From positions 186,001-250,000 of the forward strand of contig NZ_LFLU01000002.1 in the NCBI RefSeq assembly GCF_001189965.1: a stretch of DNA of 64,000 bases, in the 5' to 3' direction. The position numbers and the translations under genes were made by a program. Below the pieces are notes generated by a model, which saw only the letters and a list, made by a program, of their open reading frames with translations, ran no database searches and was not told the DNA's origin. This stretch comes from Herbaspirillum rhizosphaerae (GTDB lineage Bacteria; Pseudomonadota; Gammaproteobacteria; Burkholderiales; Burkholderiaceae_D). Below, in pieces: positions 20,279-29,445 of this stretch; position 1 is the first letter of the stretch; each line of letters starts with the position of its first letter.

Positions 20279-22006
20279 ATGCTTGCTCAACAAAAACAAC
20301 GCATCACCGAATTATTCCAGGCCGCGCTGGCGCCGCTGATCGCCGGCACCGACCTGACGCCGACCGTCACGCTGGAGCGCCCGCGCGACCCGTCGCATGG
20401 CGATATCGCCTGCAACCTGGCCATGCAACTGGCCAAGCCGCTCAAGAAAAACCCGCGCGAACTGGCGCAGGCGCTGGTGGATGGCGTGCTGTCCCAGCCC
20501 GGCCGCGAAGAGCTGATTTCGTCGGCCGACATCGCCGGCCCCGGTTTCATCAACCTGCGCGTGGCCGACGCCGCCAAGCAGGCCGTGGTCAAGACCATCC
20601 TGGCCGAGGGCGCGCAATACGGCAAGAGCACGGCCGGCGCCGGCAAGAAGGTGCTGGTCGAATTCGTCTCCGCCAATCCGACCGGTCCGCTGCACGTCGG
20701 TCACGGCCGCCAGGGCGCGCTGGGCGACGCCATGTCGGCGCTGCTGCAATCGCAGGGCTACGACGTCTTGCGCGAGTTCTACTACAACGACGCCGGCGTG
20801 CAGATCGCCACGCTGGCCACTTCCGTGCAGGCGCGCGCCAAGGGCTTCAAGCCGGGCGACGCCGAATGGCCGGAATCGGCCTACAACGGCGACTACATTG
20901 CCGACATCGCCGACGACTTCAAAGCCAAGAAAACCGTCTCCGCCAGCGATGGCGAACCGGCCACCGCCAGCGGCGACGTCGAAGATATCGAATCGATCCG
21001 CCGTTTTGCCGTGGCCTATCTGCGCCGCGAGCAGGATCTGGACTTGCAGGCTTTCGGCGTCAAGTTCGACAACTACTATCTGGAGTCTTCGCTCTACACC
21101 GAGGGCAAGGTGACGGCCGCGGTCGAGGCGCTGATCAAGGCCGGCAAGACCTATGAGCTGGACGGCGCGCTGTGGCTCAAGACCACCGACTACGGCGACG
21201 ACAAAGACCGCGTCATGAAAAAGACCGACGGCACCTATACCTATTTCGTGCCCGACGTCGCCTACCACATCACCAAATGGCAGCGCGGTTACGGCAAGGT
21301 CATCAACGTCCAGGGCAGCGACCACCACGGCACCATCGCGCGCGTGCGCGCCGGTCTGCAGGCGGCCAATGTCGGCATTCCGCAAGGCTATCCCGACTAC
21401 GTGCTGCACAAGATGGTCACCGTGATGAAGAACGGCGAAGAGGTGAAGATTTCCAAACGCGCCGGTTCCTATGTCACCTTGCGCGATCTGATCGAATGGT
21501 CGAACGGCGCTGAAGCGGACGCTGGCGATCTGACGCGCGGCCGCGACGCCGTGCGCTTCTTCCTGATCTCGCGCAAGGCCGACAGCGAATTCGTGTTCGA
21601 CGTCGACGTCGCGCTGACCCGTAACGATGAAAACCCGGTCTACTACGTGCAGTACGCGCATGCGCGCATCTGCTCGGTGCTGGCGCAATGGGCCGGCGAC
21701 GACGCCACGCTGGACCAGGTCTCCGACCTGTCGCCGCTGACCGCTCCGCGCGAAGTCAGCCTGCTGGCCAAGCTGGCCGAATATCCGGAAGCGCTGGCGC
21801 ATGCCCTGCAAGAGCTGGGGCCGCATCAGGTGGCTTTCTATCTGCGCGATCTGGCAGGCGAGTTGCATAGCTACTACAATGCAGAACGCGTGCTGGTCGA
21901 CGACGTCCCTACCAAGATGGCGCGTCTGGCATTGATGAGCGCCACGCGCCAGGTGTTGCGCAATGGTCTGGCGCTGATCGGCGTATCCGCTCCGTCAAGA
22001 ATGTAA
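20279..22006 (+). CDS. argS: Arginyl-tRNA synthetase
   Basis: A 575-residue class I synthetase. The HIGH-type motif is HVGH at residues 139-142 in [14 protein letters not shown], and the KMSKS-type motif is KISKR at 390-394. The N-terminal Add-1 domain and the C-terminal anticodon-binding domain (ending [16 protein letters not shown]) are both present, so length is normal. It charges tRNA-Arg; a tRNA-Arg(CCG) gene lies in the same window. A TATAAT at 20198-20203 may be its -10 box, but no convincing -35 was found. Confidence 0.97.
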   Translation: MLAQQKQRITELFQAALAPLIAGTDLTPTVTLERPRDPSHGDIACNLAMQLAKPLKKNPRELAQALVDGVLSQPGREELISSADIAGPGFINLRVADAAKQAVVKTILAEGAQYGKSTAGAGKKVLVEFVSANPTGPLHVGHGRQGALGDAMSALLQSQGYDVLREFYYNDAGVQIATLATSVQARAKGFKPGDAEWPESAYNGDYIADIADDFKAKKTVSASDGEPATASGDVEDIESIRRFAVAYLRREQDLDLQAFGVKFDNYYLESSLYTEGKVTAAVEALIKAGKTYELDGALWLKTTDYGDDKDRVMKKTDGTYTYFVPDVAYHITKWQRGYGKVINVQGSDHHGTIARVRAGLQAANVGIPQGYPDYVLHKMVTVMKNGEEVKISKRAGSYVTLRDLIEWSNGAEADAGDLTRGRDAVRFFLISRKADSEFVFDVDVALTRNDENPVYYVQYAHARICSVLAQWAGDDATLDQVSDLSPLTAPREVSLLAKLAEYPEALAHALQELGPHQVAFYLRDLAGELHSYYNAERVLVDDVPTKMARLALMSATRQVLRNGLALIGVSAPSRM

Positions 22007-22014
22007 CTCTGCAG

Positions 22015-22668
22015 ATGAATACACAAGTGAAACAACACCAAGCAAATCTTCGCAAGCAAGCCGGCGGCACCTTCCTCGGTCTCATTCTCGGTCTCATCGT
22101 CGGCCTCGGCATTGCCGTGGTGGTGGCGCTGATGATCACCAAGTCGCCGATCCCCTTCGTCAACAAGGTGACCAAGCAGGAACGCACCGAACTGTCGCCG
22201 GGCCAGGCCGCCGATCCGAACAAGCCGCTGTACGGCAACAAGGACGTTACCAAGGAAGCGCCACCGGCGCCGAAGGATCCGGATCAGAAGCCGGCTGCCG
22301 ACGCCAAGAAACCGGACACGCCGCCAAAGACGACAGATGCGCCGAAGACCGCCGACGTGCCGAAAGACAAGGACAAGCTGGCCGCCATCACCAAGGATCA
22401 GCCTGCCAAATCGGAAAGCGCCGCCGACGACAAGTGGACCTATTTCCTGCAGACCGGCGCCTTCCGTGAACAGGCCGACGCCGAGAACGCACGCGCCAAG
22501 CTGGCGCTGCTGGGATTCGAAGCCAAGGTCAGCGAGCGTCCGTCCGACAACGGCACCTTGTATCGCGTGCGTATCGGCCCCATCGGACAATCGGAAACAG
22601 TGAACCGGATGCGCAGCAAGTTGTCTGACAGCGGCATCGATGCAGCCATCGTGCGCATTCCAAAATAA
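22015..22668 (+). CDS. SPOR domain protein (FtsN-like)
   Basis: A 217-residue protein that begins 8 bases after argS. It has a short cytoplasmic N-terminus, a Gly-rich membrane span (residues about 18-42), a Pro/Lys/Asp-rich linker (65-135) and a C-terminal SPOR domain starting at WTYFLQTGAFREQADAENA. SPOR domains bind denuded septal peptidoglycan, so a cell-division or cell-wall role is likely. It resembles FtsN in layout, but true orthology cannot be shown from the linker. The argS-SPOR-dsbA order is common in betaproteobacteria. Confidence 0.85.
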   Translation: MNTQVKQHQANLRKQAGGTFLGLILGLIVGLGIAVVVALMITKSPIPFVNKVTKQERTELSPGQAADPNKPLYGNKDVTKEAPPAPKDPDQKPAADAKKPDTPPKTTDAPKTADVPKDKDKLAAITKDQPAKSESAADDKWTYFLQTGAFREQADAENARAKLALLGFEAKVSERPSDNGTLYRVRIGPIGQSETVNRMRSKLSDSGIDAAIVRIPK

Positions 22669-22757
22669 TTTTTAATTGATCGTTTATTTGCGCTTCGCCA
22701 CTGTCGGGATCTGTTTGCTTCCACAGTGCTTGCGCACCTTGAGAAGGGGTTAAGTTT

Positions 22758-23468
22758 ATGCGTTTGTTCCGCCATGCTCTCGCTGCCATCAGCCTGGGTT
22801 TGCTGGCCGTTTCGGTCAGCGCGTCTCCTGCCAATCCGCAAAACGGCACTGATTATCGTACGCTGGAGCAAGCCCAGCCGACCGATTCCGGCAAGAAGAT
22901 CGAAGTCACCGAATTCTTCTGGTACAGCTGCCCGCACTGCGCAGCCTTTGATCCGTCGCTGAGCGCCTGGGTCAAAAAGCAGGGCGACAAGATTGTCTTC
23001 AAGCAAGTGCCGGTTGCCTTCCGCGAGTCCTTCATTCCCCAGCAAAAGCTCTACTACACGCTGGAAGCCATGGGCAAGACGGCGGAAATGAATCCGAAGA
23101 TTTTCCAGGCCATCCACGTTGATCGCCAACGCGTCGACACCGACAAGACCATCCTGGAATTCATCGAGAAACAGGGCATCGACAAGCAGAAGTTCCTCGA
23201 CCTGTACAACTCCTTCGGCGTGCAGACCAAGGTCCGCCGCGCCGCGCAATTGCAGGAGGCCTACAAGATCGACGGCGTGCCGACGATCGCCATCGACGGC
23301 CGTTTCCTGACCTCGCCTTCGATCGCCGGCACCTCGATGGCCAATCAGCCTGAGTCCATGCAACAAGCTGCATCCCTGCAAGTCATGGATCATCTGGTGG
23401 CCAAGCTGGCTGCGGAAAAAGGCAGCGAAAAGCCGGCTGAAGCGGCCAAGCCAGCCAAGAAGAAATAA
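22758..23468 (+). CDS. dsbA: Thiol:disulfide interchange protein DsbA
   Basis: A 236-residue protein with a cleavable signal peptide (cut near VSA-SPA). The active site is Cys58-Pro-His-Cys61 in FFWYSCPHCAAF, the classical oxidising CPHC, and the cis-proline loop is GVPTIAIDGRF. It introduces disulfide bonds into secreted proteins in the periplasm. The C-terminus has a short Lys/Ala-rich tail. GAGAAGGGG lies before the ATG, and a terminator follows 17 bases after the stop. Confidence 0.95.
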   Translation: MRLFRHALAAISLGLLAVSVSASPANPQNGTDYRTLEQAQPTDSGKKIEVTEFFWYSCPHCAAFDPSLSAWVKKQGDKIVFKQVPVAFRESFIPQQKLYYTLEAMGKTAEMNPKIFQAIHVDRQRVDTDKTILEFIEKQGIDKQKFLDLYNSFGVQTKVRRAAQLQEAYKIDGVPTIAIDGRFLTSPSIAGTSMANQPESMQQAASLQVMDHLVAKLAAEKGSEKPAEAAKPAKKK

Positions 23469-23485
23469 GCTTCACCGTACCGAAC

Positions 23486-23521
23486 ACGGTCCGTCGCTCG
23501 CGAGAGGACGGGCCGTTTTTA
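23486..23521 (+). terminator. Terminator after dsbA
   Basis: ACGGTCCGTC and GACGGGCCGT form a 10-bp stem with one T-G pair and an 11-base loop, followed by TTTTT. Confidence 0.8.
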
Positions 23522-23623
23522 TTGGCTGTCGCGGTATCTGCGTTGTATTGACGCCGTCTTTATTGTTCCGCCCGCATCATTTCAGTGTTGCGTCATTGTG
23601 AACTATCGAACTGAGGGGATTTC

Positions 23624-24397
23624 ATGCAGCGAGTCTTCATCACCGGCGCCTCCAGCGGCATCGGCGCCGCCCTGGCGAAAGCTTACGCGCAGCAGGGCGC
23701 CGTGCTCGGCCTGGTCGCGCGCCGCAAGGAAACGCTGGCGCAGATCCGCGCCGGCCTGGCCAACCCCGAACGGCATCACCTCTACGCGCTGGACGTCACC
23801 GATCACGCTGCCTTGCATCAGGCCGCACAGGACTTCATCGGCGCGACCGGCGGCGCCGATGTGGTGATCGCCAACGCCGGGGTATCGCAAGGCACGCTGA
23901 CCGAATATGTCGAAGACATTCCGGTCTTCGAACGCATCATCGCCACCAACGTGACCGCCACCGTCGCCACCTTCCATCCTTTCATCGTCGGCATGAAAGC
24001 TTCGCCGCAGCCGCAGCAATGCCGCCTGGTCGGCATCGGCAGCGTCGCCGGCATTCGCGGCCTGCCCGGCGCGGAGGCGTATAGTGCATCGAAGGCTGCG
24101 GTGATCAGCTATTGCGAATCGCTGCGCATCGAATTGCGCGCCAGCGGCATCAAGGTCGTGACGATTGCGCCGGGCTACATCGATACGCCGATGACGCAGG
24201 TCAATCACTACCGCATGCCTTTCCTGATGCCGGTTGAAAAATTCGCCGTGCAGGCATTGGCGGCCATCGCGGCAGGCGACAGCTATCGCGTGATCCCCTG
24301 GCAAATGGGCGTGGTCGCCAAAATGCTGCGCCTGTTGCCCAACAGCGTCTACGACTTTGCGTTTTCCAAAGCGCCGCACAAGAAACGCCATCTTTGA
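23624..24397 (+). CDS. SDR family oxidoreductase
   Basis: A 257-residue short-chain dehydrogenase. The cofactor motif TGASSGIG is at residues 7-14, NAG lies near residue 87, and the catalytic motif YSASKAA follows a conserved Ser. The ARR after strand 2 suggests preference for NADP(H). The C-terminal region has PGYIDTPMT. The substrate is not evident. It lies between dsbA and fmt on the same strand and may share a transcript with fmt (25-base gap). Confidence 0.85.
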   Translation: MQRVFITGASSGIGAALAKAYAQQGAVLGLVARRKETLAQIRAGLANPERHHLYALDVTDHAALHQAAQDFIGATGGADVVIANAGVSQGTLTEYVEDIPVFERIIATNVTATVATFHPFIVGMKASPQPQQCRLVGIGSVAGIRGLPGAEAYSASKAAVISYCESLRIELRASGIKVVTIAPGYIDTPMTQVNHYRMPFLMPVEKFAVQALAAIAAGDSYRVIPWQMGVVAKMLRLLPNSVYDFAFSKAPHKKRHL

Positions 24398-24422
24398 ACG
24401 AGTCTGATCGAGTAATAACGCC

Positions 24423-25376
24423 ATGAAAATCATCTACGCCGGAACCCCCGAATTCGCCGCCGCTGCGCTCGAAGCGCTGTACGCGGCAGGCCACGACATC
24501 ACACTGGTCCTGACCCAGCCTGATCGCCCTGCCGGCCGCGGCATGCAGCTGCACGCTTCGCCGGTCAAGCAATGCGCGTTCGCGCACGGCACGCCGGTGG
24601 CGCAGCCGGTGTCGCTGCGCCTGGACGGCAAATATCCCGAGGTCGCGCGCGAAGCGCACGAACTGCTGCGCAATACGCCGCACGACATCATGATCGTCGC
24701 CGCCTACGGCCTGATCCTGCCGCGCAGCGTGCTGGATATCCCGCGCCTGGGCTGCATCAATATCCATGGTTCCCTGCTGCCGCGCTGGCGCGGCGCGGCG
24801 CCGATCCATCGCGCCATCGAAGCGGGCGACAGCGAAACCGGCATCACCATCATGCAAATGGAAGAAGGCCTCGACACCGGACCGATGCTGTTGATGGAAG
24901 CCTTGCCGATTGCCGAGGATGACACCACCGGCACCCTGCACGACAAGCTCGCCGCATTGGGTGCGAGGATGATCGTCGATGCCGTGCAAAAACTGGAGCA
25001 GGGCCAATTGCCGGCAACGTCGCAACCGGAAGAGGGCGCCAACTACGCCGCCAAAATCAGCAAGGAAGAAGCCGCGCTCGACTTCACCCAAACGGCGCAG
25101 GTGCTGGCGCGCAAGGTTCGCGCGTTCAATCCCTTTCCCGGCGCTTCGGCGCAGTTCGGCGACGTCACGGTCAAGCTGTGGCAGGCGCAGGCCGTCGATG
25201 AAACGACCTCGGCCGCACCGGGCAGCATCCTCGCCGCCAACGCCCACGACGGCGTCAAAGTGGCTTGCGGCACCGGCGTGCTGCAGATCACGGAACTGCA
25301 AAAACCCGGCGGCAAGCGTTTGCCCGCAGCGGAATTCCTCAAGGGATTTCCGCTGGCGGACGGCATATTTCGATAG
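24423..25376 (+). CDS. fmt: Methionyl-tRNA formyltransferase
   Basis: A 317-residue protein beginning [17 protein letters not shown], with the family signature [16 protein letters not shown] and the [12 protein letters not shown] segment. The C-terminal OB-type domain ([11 protein letters not shown]) that binds tRNA is present. It formylates initiator Met-tRNA from 10-formyl-tetrahydrofolate. The deformylase gene def, often adjacent, is not in this neighbourhood. Confidence 0.95.
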   Translation: MKIIYAGTPEFAAAALEALYAAGHDITLVLTQPDRPAGRGMQLHASPVKQCAFAHGTPVAQPVSLRLDGKYPEVAREAHELLRNTPHDIMIVAAYGLILPRSVLDIPRLGCINIHGSLLPRWRGAAPIHRAIEAGDSETGITIMQMEEGLDTGPMLLMEALPIAEDDTTGTLHDKLAALGARMIVDAVQKLEQGQLPATSQPEEGANYAAKISKEEAALDFTQTAQVLARKVRAFNPFPGASAQFGDVTVKLWQAQAVDETTSAAPGSILAANAHDGVKVACGTGVLQITELQKPGGKRLPAAEFLKGFPLADGIFR

Positions 25377-25408
25377 GTAGTCGAGGCGACCGATAAACAG
25401 GGGGATTC

Positions 25409-26314
25409 ATGGACCAACTGGCGGCAATGCGCATCTTCAGACGCGTGGTCGAAAACGGCGGTTTTTCTGCCGCAGCTGATGCGCTGGACATTTCTCATAC
25501 GGTCGTCTCGCGCCAGGTGCGCCAGCTCGAAGACCTGCTCGGCGCACAATTGCTCAACCGCACCACGCGGCGCTTTTCCCTGACCGAAGTCGGGCAGTTG
25601 TACTACCAGCGCTGCATCGACATCATCGATCAGGTGGAAGACGCCACGCGCATCGTGTCGCATCATCAGGCGCGTCCGGCAGGCGTGCTGCGCGTCAATG
25701 CGCCGATGGTGTTCGGCACGCTGGAAGTGCCGAACTGGCTGCCGCAATTCATGCAAGCCTATCCCGAGCTGAAGATCGACCTGGTGTGCAACGACCGCTT
25801 CGTCGATCTCATCAGCGAAGAGTTCGACGTCGGACTGCGCATCACGCGCAGCCTGCCTGACTCGACCTTGGTCGCCAAACGCCTGGCGACCAGCGACATG
25901 GCCCTGGTCGCCTCGCCGGCCTATCTGAAAAAACACGGCGTGCCGCGCGAGCCCGGGGATCTGTTGCAGCACAACTACCTGGCGTATTCGCTGGCGCTGC
26001 AGACCACCGAACTGGTGTTCGTCGGACCTGACGGCAAAGAGCAACTGGTGAGCCTGGCCGGCAACGTACAGGCCAACACCGGCCTGATCGTCTGCGCGGC
26101 GGCGCGCGCCGGCATGGGCTTGACGGCGTCGGCGACTTTCGTCGTGCATGAGGATATCAAGCGCGGCGACCTGGTGGAGGTCATGCCCGAATACCGGTTG
26201 CAGTCGCGCGACCTCTATGTACTGTACCCGCAGAATCATCACCTGTCGCCGAAGGTGCGCGCCTTCGTCGATTTCCTGACGGCGTATTACGCCACGCCGC
26301 GCTGGGAGTTCTGA
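25409..26314 (+). CDS. LysR family transcriptional regulator
   Basis: A 301-residue protein with an N-terminal winged helix-turn-helix (MDQLAAMRIFRRVVENGG, SHTVVSRQVRQLEDLLG, LLNRTTRRFSLTEVGQ) and a LysR substrate-binding domain (residues 90-295). The N-terminal style is that of the large DUF24-like/AaeR-type LysR group. AGGGGG precedes the ATG. Nearby candidates for regulation are the cupin and cysteine hydrolase genes on the opposite strand. A palindromic repeat begins at its stop codon. Confidence 0.88.
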   Translation: MDQLAAMRIFRRVVENGGFSAAADALDISHTVVSRQVRQLEDLLGAQLLNRTTRRFSLTEVGQLYYQRCIDIIDQVEDATRIVSHHQARPAGVLRVNAPMVFGTLEVPNWLPQFMQAYPELKIDLVCNDRFVDLISEEFDVGLRITRSLPDSTLVAKRLATSDMALVASPAYLKKHGVPREPGDLLQHNYLAYSLALQTTELVFVGPDGKEQLVSLAGNVQANTGLIVCAAARAGMGLTASATFVVHEDIKRGDLVEVMPEYRLQSRDLYVLYPQNHHLSPKVRAFVDFLTAYYATPRWEF

Positions 26315-26456
26315 GAACCTGTTTGCGATCTTACTGCGAGGCCATGATCCGGCGTCGGGCGGTGCTCAGAATCCTCATGGTCTCAAGACCACTCCGGTTC
26401 TTCCGCTCCGTCCGCCACCGGCTGATGGCCTCTCGCTACAGATCGCAAACAGGTTC
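26315..26456 (+). repeat. Dispersed palindromic element, copy A
   Basis: A 142-base imperfect inverted repeat begins at the LysR stop. The outer 18-base arms are near-perfect complements (GAACCTGTTTGCGATC with GATCGCAAACAGGTTC), an inner block pairs GCGAGGCCAT with ATGGCCTCTCGC, and the tip pairs GGTCT with AGACC (26379-26390). A second copy lies at 39459-39601 with the same blocks but different stem bases that keep pairing. It resembles ERIC-type elements in size and symmetry but not in sequence. Confidence 0.85.
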
Positions 26457-26472
26457 TGAGCGGCCGGAAAGC

Positions 26473-26507
26473 AAAAAGGCTACACCCGCAAAGGTGAAGC
26501 CTTTTTT
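26473..26507. terminator. Bidirectional terminator
   Basis: AAAAAGGCT...AGCCTTTTTT with an inner CACC/GGTG stem and a short loop. It serves the LysR gene on one strand and the cupin gene on the other. Confidence 0.85.
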
Positions 26508-26521
26508 ATCGCAATGCGAAC

Positions 26522-26971
26522 TTACTTTTTTTCAACCGGCACCAGGTCGAAATGATTGTCCTGGTATTGGAACAGCAGGCAGTCTTCGGCCTTGGTGCAA
26601 CCGCTGTAGTGCGGCATGTCTGCCGGCAGGTTGTAGAAAGAACCGGCCGGATACTCAATGCGCTTGCCGTCGATGACCGCATAGAACGTGCCCTTGAGCA
26701 CGACGGTCGGCAGATTGCGTGTATGCAGGTGATAGGGGTTGTCTTTGCCGGCAGGGAAAATCACGAAGGCGTCATAAGGACCCTTGCCGGTGATGCTGCC
26801 GCGCAGGTCTGCAACCTTGATGCCGCCGGTACCCGGCAACTCGCGCCATTTCAGGTCGGCTGCCGGGAAAGAGACCAGCGGCTGCGGGATGGCCTTGGCC
26901 GTTTTTGCCACGCTGCTTGTTGCGATACCGGCCGCAGCCAGGAGCAGTAATGCTGTTGCGAGATATTTCAT
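26522..26971 (-). CDS. Secreted cupin-domain protein
   Basis: A 149-residue protein with a signal peptide (LATALLLLAAAGIATSSVA-KT). The cupin motif 1 region is NPYHLHTRNLPTVVLKGTFY and motif 2 is YPAGSFYNLPADMPHYSGC, with His residues spaced to bind a metal. Related secreted single-cupin proteins (DUF4437-like) have no firmly assigned reaction. It lies 54 bases downstream of the cysteine hydrolase gene on the same strand, so the two probably form one transcript. AAGGAT precedes its ATG. Confidence 0.8.
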   Translation of the reverse strand: MKYLATALLLLAAAGIATSSVAKTAKAIPQPLVSFPAADLKWRELPGTGGIKVADLRGSITGKGPYDAFVIFPAGKDNPYHLHTRNLPTVVLKGTFYAVIDGKRIEYPAGSFYNLPADMPHYSGCTKAEDCLLFQYQDNHFDLVPVEKK

Positions 26972-27025
26972 GGTGATGATCCTTAATGTAAGCGTCCAGA
27001 AACCGGCGTTGCCGCCGGGTTTGTC

Positions 27026-27637
27026 TTATTTCACTGCCAATTCGAGAACGGCGTTGGTGCTCAGCACATCGCCGAAGGTATCGGCAACAGTCGTCAGCGC
27101 GGTGCGATGCAGGACATCATGGGCAATCACGCCGCCGCCGGGTGCATCGATGTCGCGCGTCGCCGAGGCGTCGGACACGACAATCACGTCATAACCGGCA
27201 GGGGCGGCGTCGCGGGCGGCGCCGGCGACGCAAGCGTGCGTCATCAGGCCGCTGATGATCAGCGTCTTGATACCGGCTGCTTTCAGGCGCGCATCGATAT
27301 CGGTGGTCGGAAACACGCTGACCGAGCTTTTTTGCACCAGGGCATGGTGGGCTGCAGGCTGGATGTCCTTGTGGATGGCAACCGTAGCGCCGTCAACGGC
27401 AAAGACCGGTGTGCCGGCTGGCGTGACGTGCTGTACGTGAAACACCGGCATCTTGTGCTGATCGGCGAAAGCGATCAGACGTTTGGCGTTGTTCAGCGCC
27501 GCCATGCCGTCGGGAATCGGCATCTTGCCGGTGAAATACTCGTCCTGGAAATCAATCACCAGCAGCGCGGTGCCGGCAGCTTGAAGCGAGACGGGCGCAG
27601 AGGCGCCGGCGATGGTGCGAATGGTGGGATGCAACAT
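27026..27637 (-). CDS. Cysteine hydrolase (isochorismatase-like)
   Basis: A 203-residue protein with the triad of the isochorismatase-like hydrolases: Asp29 in LLVIDFQDEYF, Lys103 in ALVQKSSVSVF and Cys136 in SGLMTHACV. The cis-peptide before THACV is also typical. The Cys means it is an amidase-type hydrolase (nicotinamidase or related) and not a true isochorismatase. AGGAGAAG lies 8 bases before the ATG. A palindrome at 27720-27742, about 85 bases upstream, may be an operator. Confidence 0.87.
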   Translation of the reverse strand: MLHPTIRTIAGASAPVSLQAAGTALLVIDFQDEYFTGKMPIPDGMAALNNAKRLIAFADQHKMPVFHVQHVTPAGTPVFAVDGATVAIHKDIQPAAHHALVQKSSVSVFPTTDIDARLKAAGIKTLIISGLMTHACVAGAARDAAPAGYDVIVVSDASATRDIDAPGGGVIAHDVLHRTALTTVADTFGDVLSTNAVLELAVK

Positions 27638-27719
27638 GCTTTCTTCTCCTGTGGTGATAAGCGACAGGACGAAGAATAAAGGGAGTGCGGTGCGAGCAAC
27701 AGTAGCGCGAGCTCACAAG

Positions 27720-27742
27720 ATATGTGCGTAATCAGCACATAT
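27720..27742. promoter_or_regulatory. Palindromic candidate operator
   Basis: ATATGTGC and GCACATAT are perfect 8-base inverted arms with a 7-base spacer. They lie upstream of the cysteine hydrolase gene. There is no T-run, so it is not an obvious terminator for the preceding glycosyltransferase gene. The LysR regulator nearby is a possible binder, but that is a guess. Confidence 0.4.
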
Positions 27743-27819
27743 GGACATCACCGTTGTCCTCGTAGAGATAAACCTGCATGTCGGCTGAGGATGGGATCCT
27801 CAGCAAGGACGATAGGGTG

Positions 27820-28605
27820 TCAGAGCAACTCTTGTGGTAAGTCGAATCCCAGCTGCCTCAGCATGTCTTTCCTGCGGGCTTTGATCGTGTCGTCCGGGAT
27901 GGGCCATTTCCGATAGATCGACAAGAAATCGAGCGCAATCGAGCCGCTAGCTTTGGCGTCGTTGTTTCTGCTTTCGCCTTCGTTGATATGTACAACGGGG
28001 CCGGAAATATTGAGGTGGTTGAAGTCGTGTTTCAACACCAGCGACAGCAGGTAATCCCAGTCTTCGTGGCTGTTCAGATTGGCATCGACACGATGCATCC
28101 TGGCCATCGCTGCGGGTAAGATGATGGCGTTGTTGGGGATGAAATTGCAGACCAGCAGCGAACCGATTTCTGTGTCGCCGAGGTGCATTTCGGTCGACGA
28201 GATCGTCTGGATTTCTTGTGGCGAACGAAGCTCTTTCAACTGCGTGTAGTTGACGTAATTGACGGCGTCGCTGCGGAAACCGACTGTGTCGGCGATGTCG
28301 GCCAGATAGCTCTCGCGGAAACTGTCGTCGTCGTCCAGATAGAGGATGTAGCTGCCCCTGGCATGGTAGACGCCGGCATTGCGGCTCTCCGCCGGGCCCT
28401 TGACGTGAGGCAGTACCAGGAAAATATCGTCTTCGCGCAGTAACCGGGCCGCTGCTTCCTTGGTTTCCAGGCTGCCCTCGTCGGTCACCAGGACAATCTC
28501 GAAATCGGTGAAGGTCTGGGCGAGCAGCGATCTCAGCGCCCGCGTCAGCGTTTGCGGTCTCTTGTGCGTGGTGACCACAATGGAAAACAGAGGTGTCTTA
28601 TTCAT
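27820..28605 (-). CDS. Glycosyltransferase family 2
   Basis: A 261-residue GT-A fold enzyme. It begins FSIVVTTHKRPQTLTRALRS, with the nucleotide-sugar motif YILYLDDDDSF (DxD) near residue 93 and NSHEDWDYLLSL (ED acceptor-side motif) near 180. No membrane span is visible. The acceptor is unknown; surface polysaccharide or protein glycosylation is usual. It stands alone here, without other polysaccharide genes. Confidence 0.82.
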   Translation of the reverse strand: MNKTPLFSIVVTTHKRPQTLTRALRSLLAQTFTDFEIVLVTDEGSLETKEAAARLLREDDIFLVLPHVKGPAESRNAGVYHARGSYILYLDDDDSFRESYLADIADTVGFRSDAVNYVNYTQLKELRSPQEIQTISSTEMHLGDTEIGSLLVCNFIPNNAIILPAAMARMHRVDANLNSHEDWDYLLSLVLKHDFNHLNISGPVVHINEGESRNNDAKASGSIALDFLSIYRKWPIPDDTIKARRKDMLRQLGFDLPQELL

Positions 28606-28760
28606 GACTCAGTTGGGTTGATCTCGGCGAAACCGCATGATGGTGAAAATCCAGTTTCTCACGATTTTTTGTCGTGAATCCTTGCGATTTCAAGGTAAAA
28701 GCCGCTGTGTTTATTGGTTTGCTCGCTTTTTGGGAGCGCTCTCATACGTCAACTCACGCG

Positions 28761-29324
28761 TCAATTCGCCAGAATCCTGTCCAAAGCCTGCCAAAACAGC
28801 GCCGCGCCCCGATGCACGTTGTCGTTCCAGTGGTCGGCTGCATCGTCATCGGCGGAATCGGTGATGAACTTGAACGCGCGCCAAGGGACCCCATATCGAT
28901 GACAGGTGTGGGCGATGGCAAATAGTTCCATATCGACAACATCTACGCCTTGTTCGACCAGCCATGGGTCGCTGGTGGTGACGAAGCTGTCCCCGGTGCC
29001 GCAAACGGCGTTGCCGTGGCCGGAGGCGTAACGGCCGGGCTCATCCGACAAGGGCGTGACGCCGCGCGCGGCCAGCGGGATCGCCAGCATGTCGCGCTGG
29101 ATGACGCCGGCGATGTCGAGCAGGCCGTCCACTGCGGGATTGATCTTGCCGGCAGTGCCGAAGTTGATGATCAACTGAGGCTGACGCTGCAGGATGGCGG
29201 CGGTGGCCGTCGCGGCGGCGTTGATCTTGCCGACTCCGGTATAGATGACTTCAACGCCGTCGGGAGCATCGACGGCGTTCAGTTCGGAGGCGAGAGCGGT
29301 CAGGATCAGGATTTTCCGGGTCAT
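28761..29324 (-). CDS. 5'-methylthioadenosine/S-adenosylhomocysteine nucleosidase-like protein
   Basis: A 187-residue member of the purine nucleosidase/phosphorylase superfamily. The catalytic set of MTA/SAH nucleosidases can be traced: Glu14 in ALASELNAV, Glu133 in VVDMELFAIA and Asp156 in FITDSADDD. It is about 45 residues shorter than E. coli MtnN, mainly in the middle. It would cleave adenine from S-adenosylhomocysteine or methylthioadenosine. It is divergent from metH, a sensible pairing because SAH removal feeds homocysteine to methionine synthase. Confidence 0.78.
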   Translation of the reverse strand: MTRKILILTALASELNAVDAPDGVEVIYTGVGKINAAATATAAILQRQPQLIINFGTAGKINPAVDGLLDIAGVIQRDMLAIPLAARGVTPLSDEPGRYASGHGNAVCGTGDSFVTTSDPWLVEQGVDVVDMELFAIAHTCHRYGVPWRAFKFITDSADDDAADHWNDNVHRGAALFWQALDRILAN

Positions 29325-29387
29325 TGTTCTATAAAAAGGTAACGGCAGATTGGGTAAGTCAGCAGCGGGCCGAACGGGCGTTTCACG

Positions 29388-29393
29388 TATAAT
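29388..29393 (+). promoter_or_regulatory. Candidate -10 box for metH
   Basis: A perfect TATAAT lies 94 bases before the metH ATG. No good -35 is visible at 16-18 bases, so an activator (for example a LysR-type MetR) may be needed. This is an inference. Confidence 0.45.
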
Positions 29394-29415
29394 TTCAAGA
29401 CTTTACCAATTTGAT

Positions 29416-29445
29416 AAACCCGGCATGCTGCGTGACCGGGTTTTT
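29416..29445 (+). terminator. Terminator-like hairpin inside the metH leader
   Basis: AAACCCGG pairs with CCGGGTTT around a 12-base loop, followed by TTTTT. It lies between the candidate -10 box and the metH start, 42 bases before the ATG. In that position it would act as an attenuator unless the promoter lies downstream. Confidence 0.65.

Noticed and set aside
28659..28677. TCACGA/TCGTGA inverted repeat downstream of the nucleosidase gene
   Set aside because: Only six-base arms and no T-run in the needed direction; could be chance.
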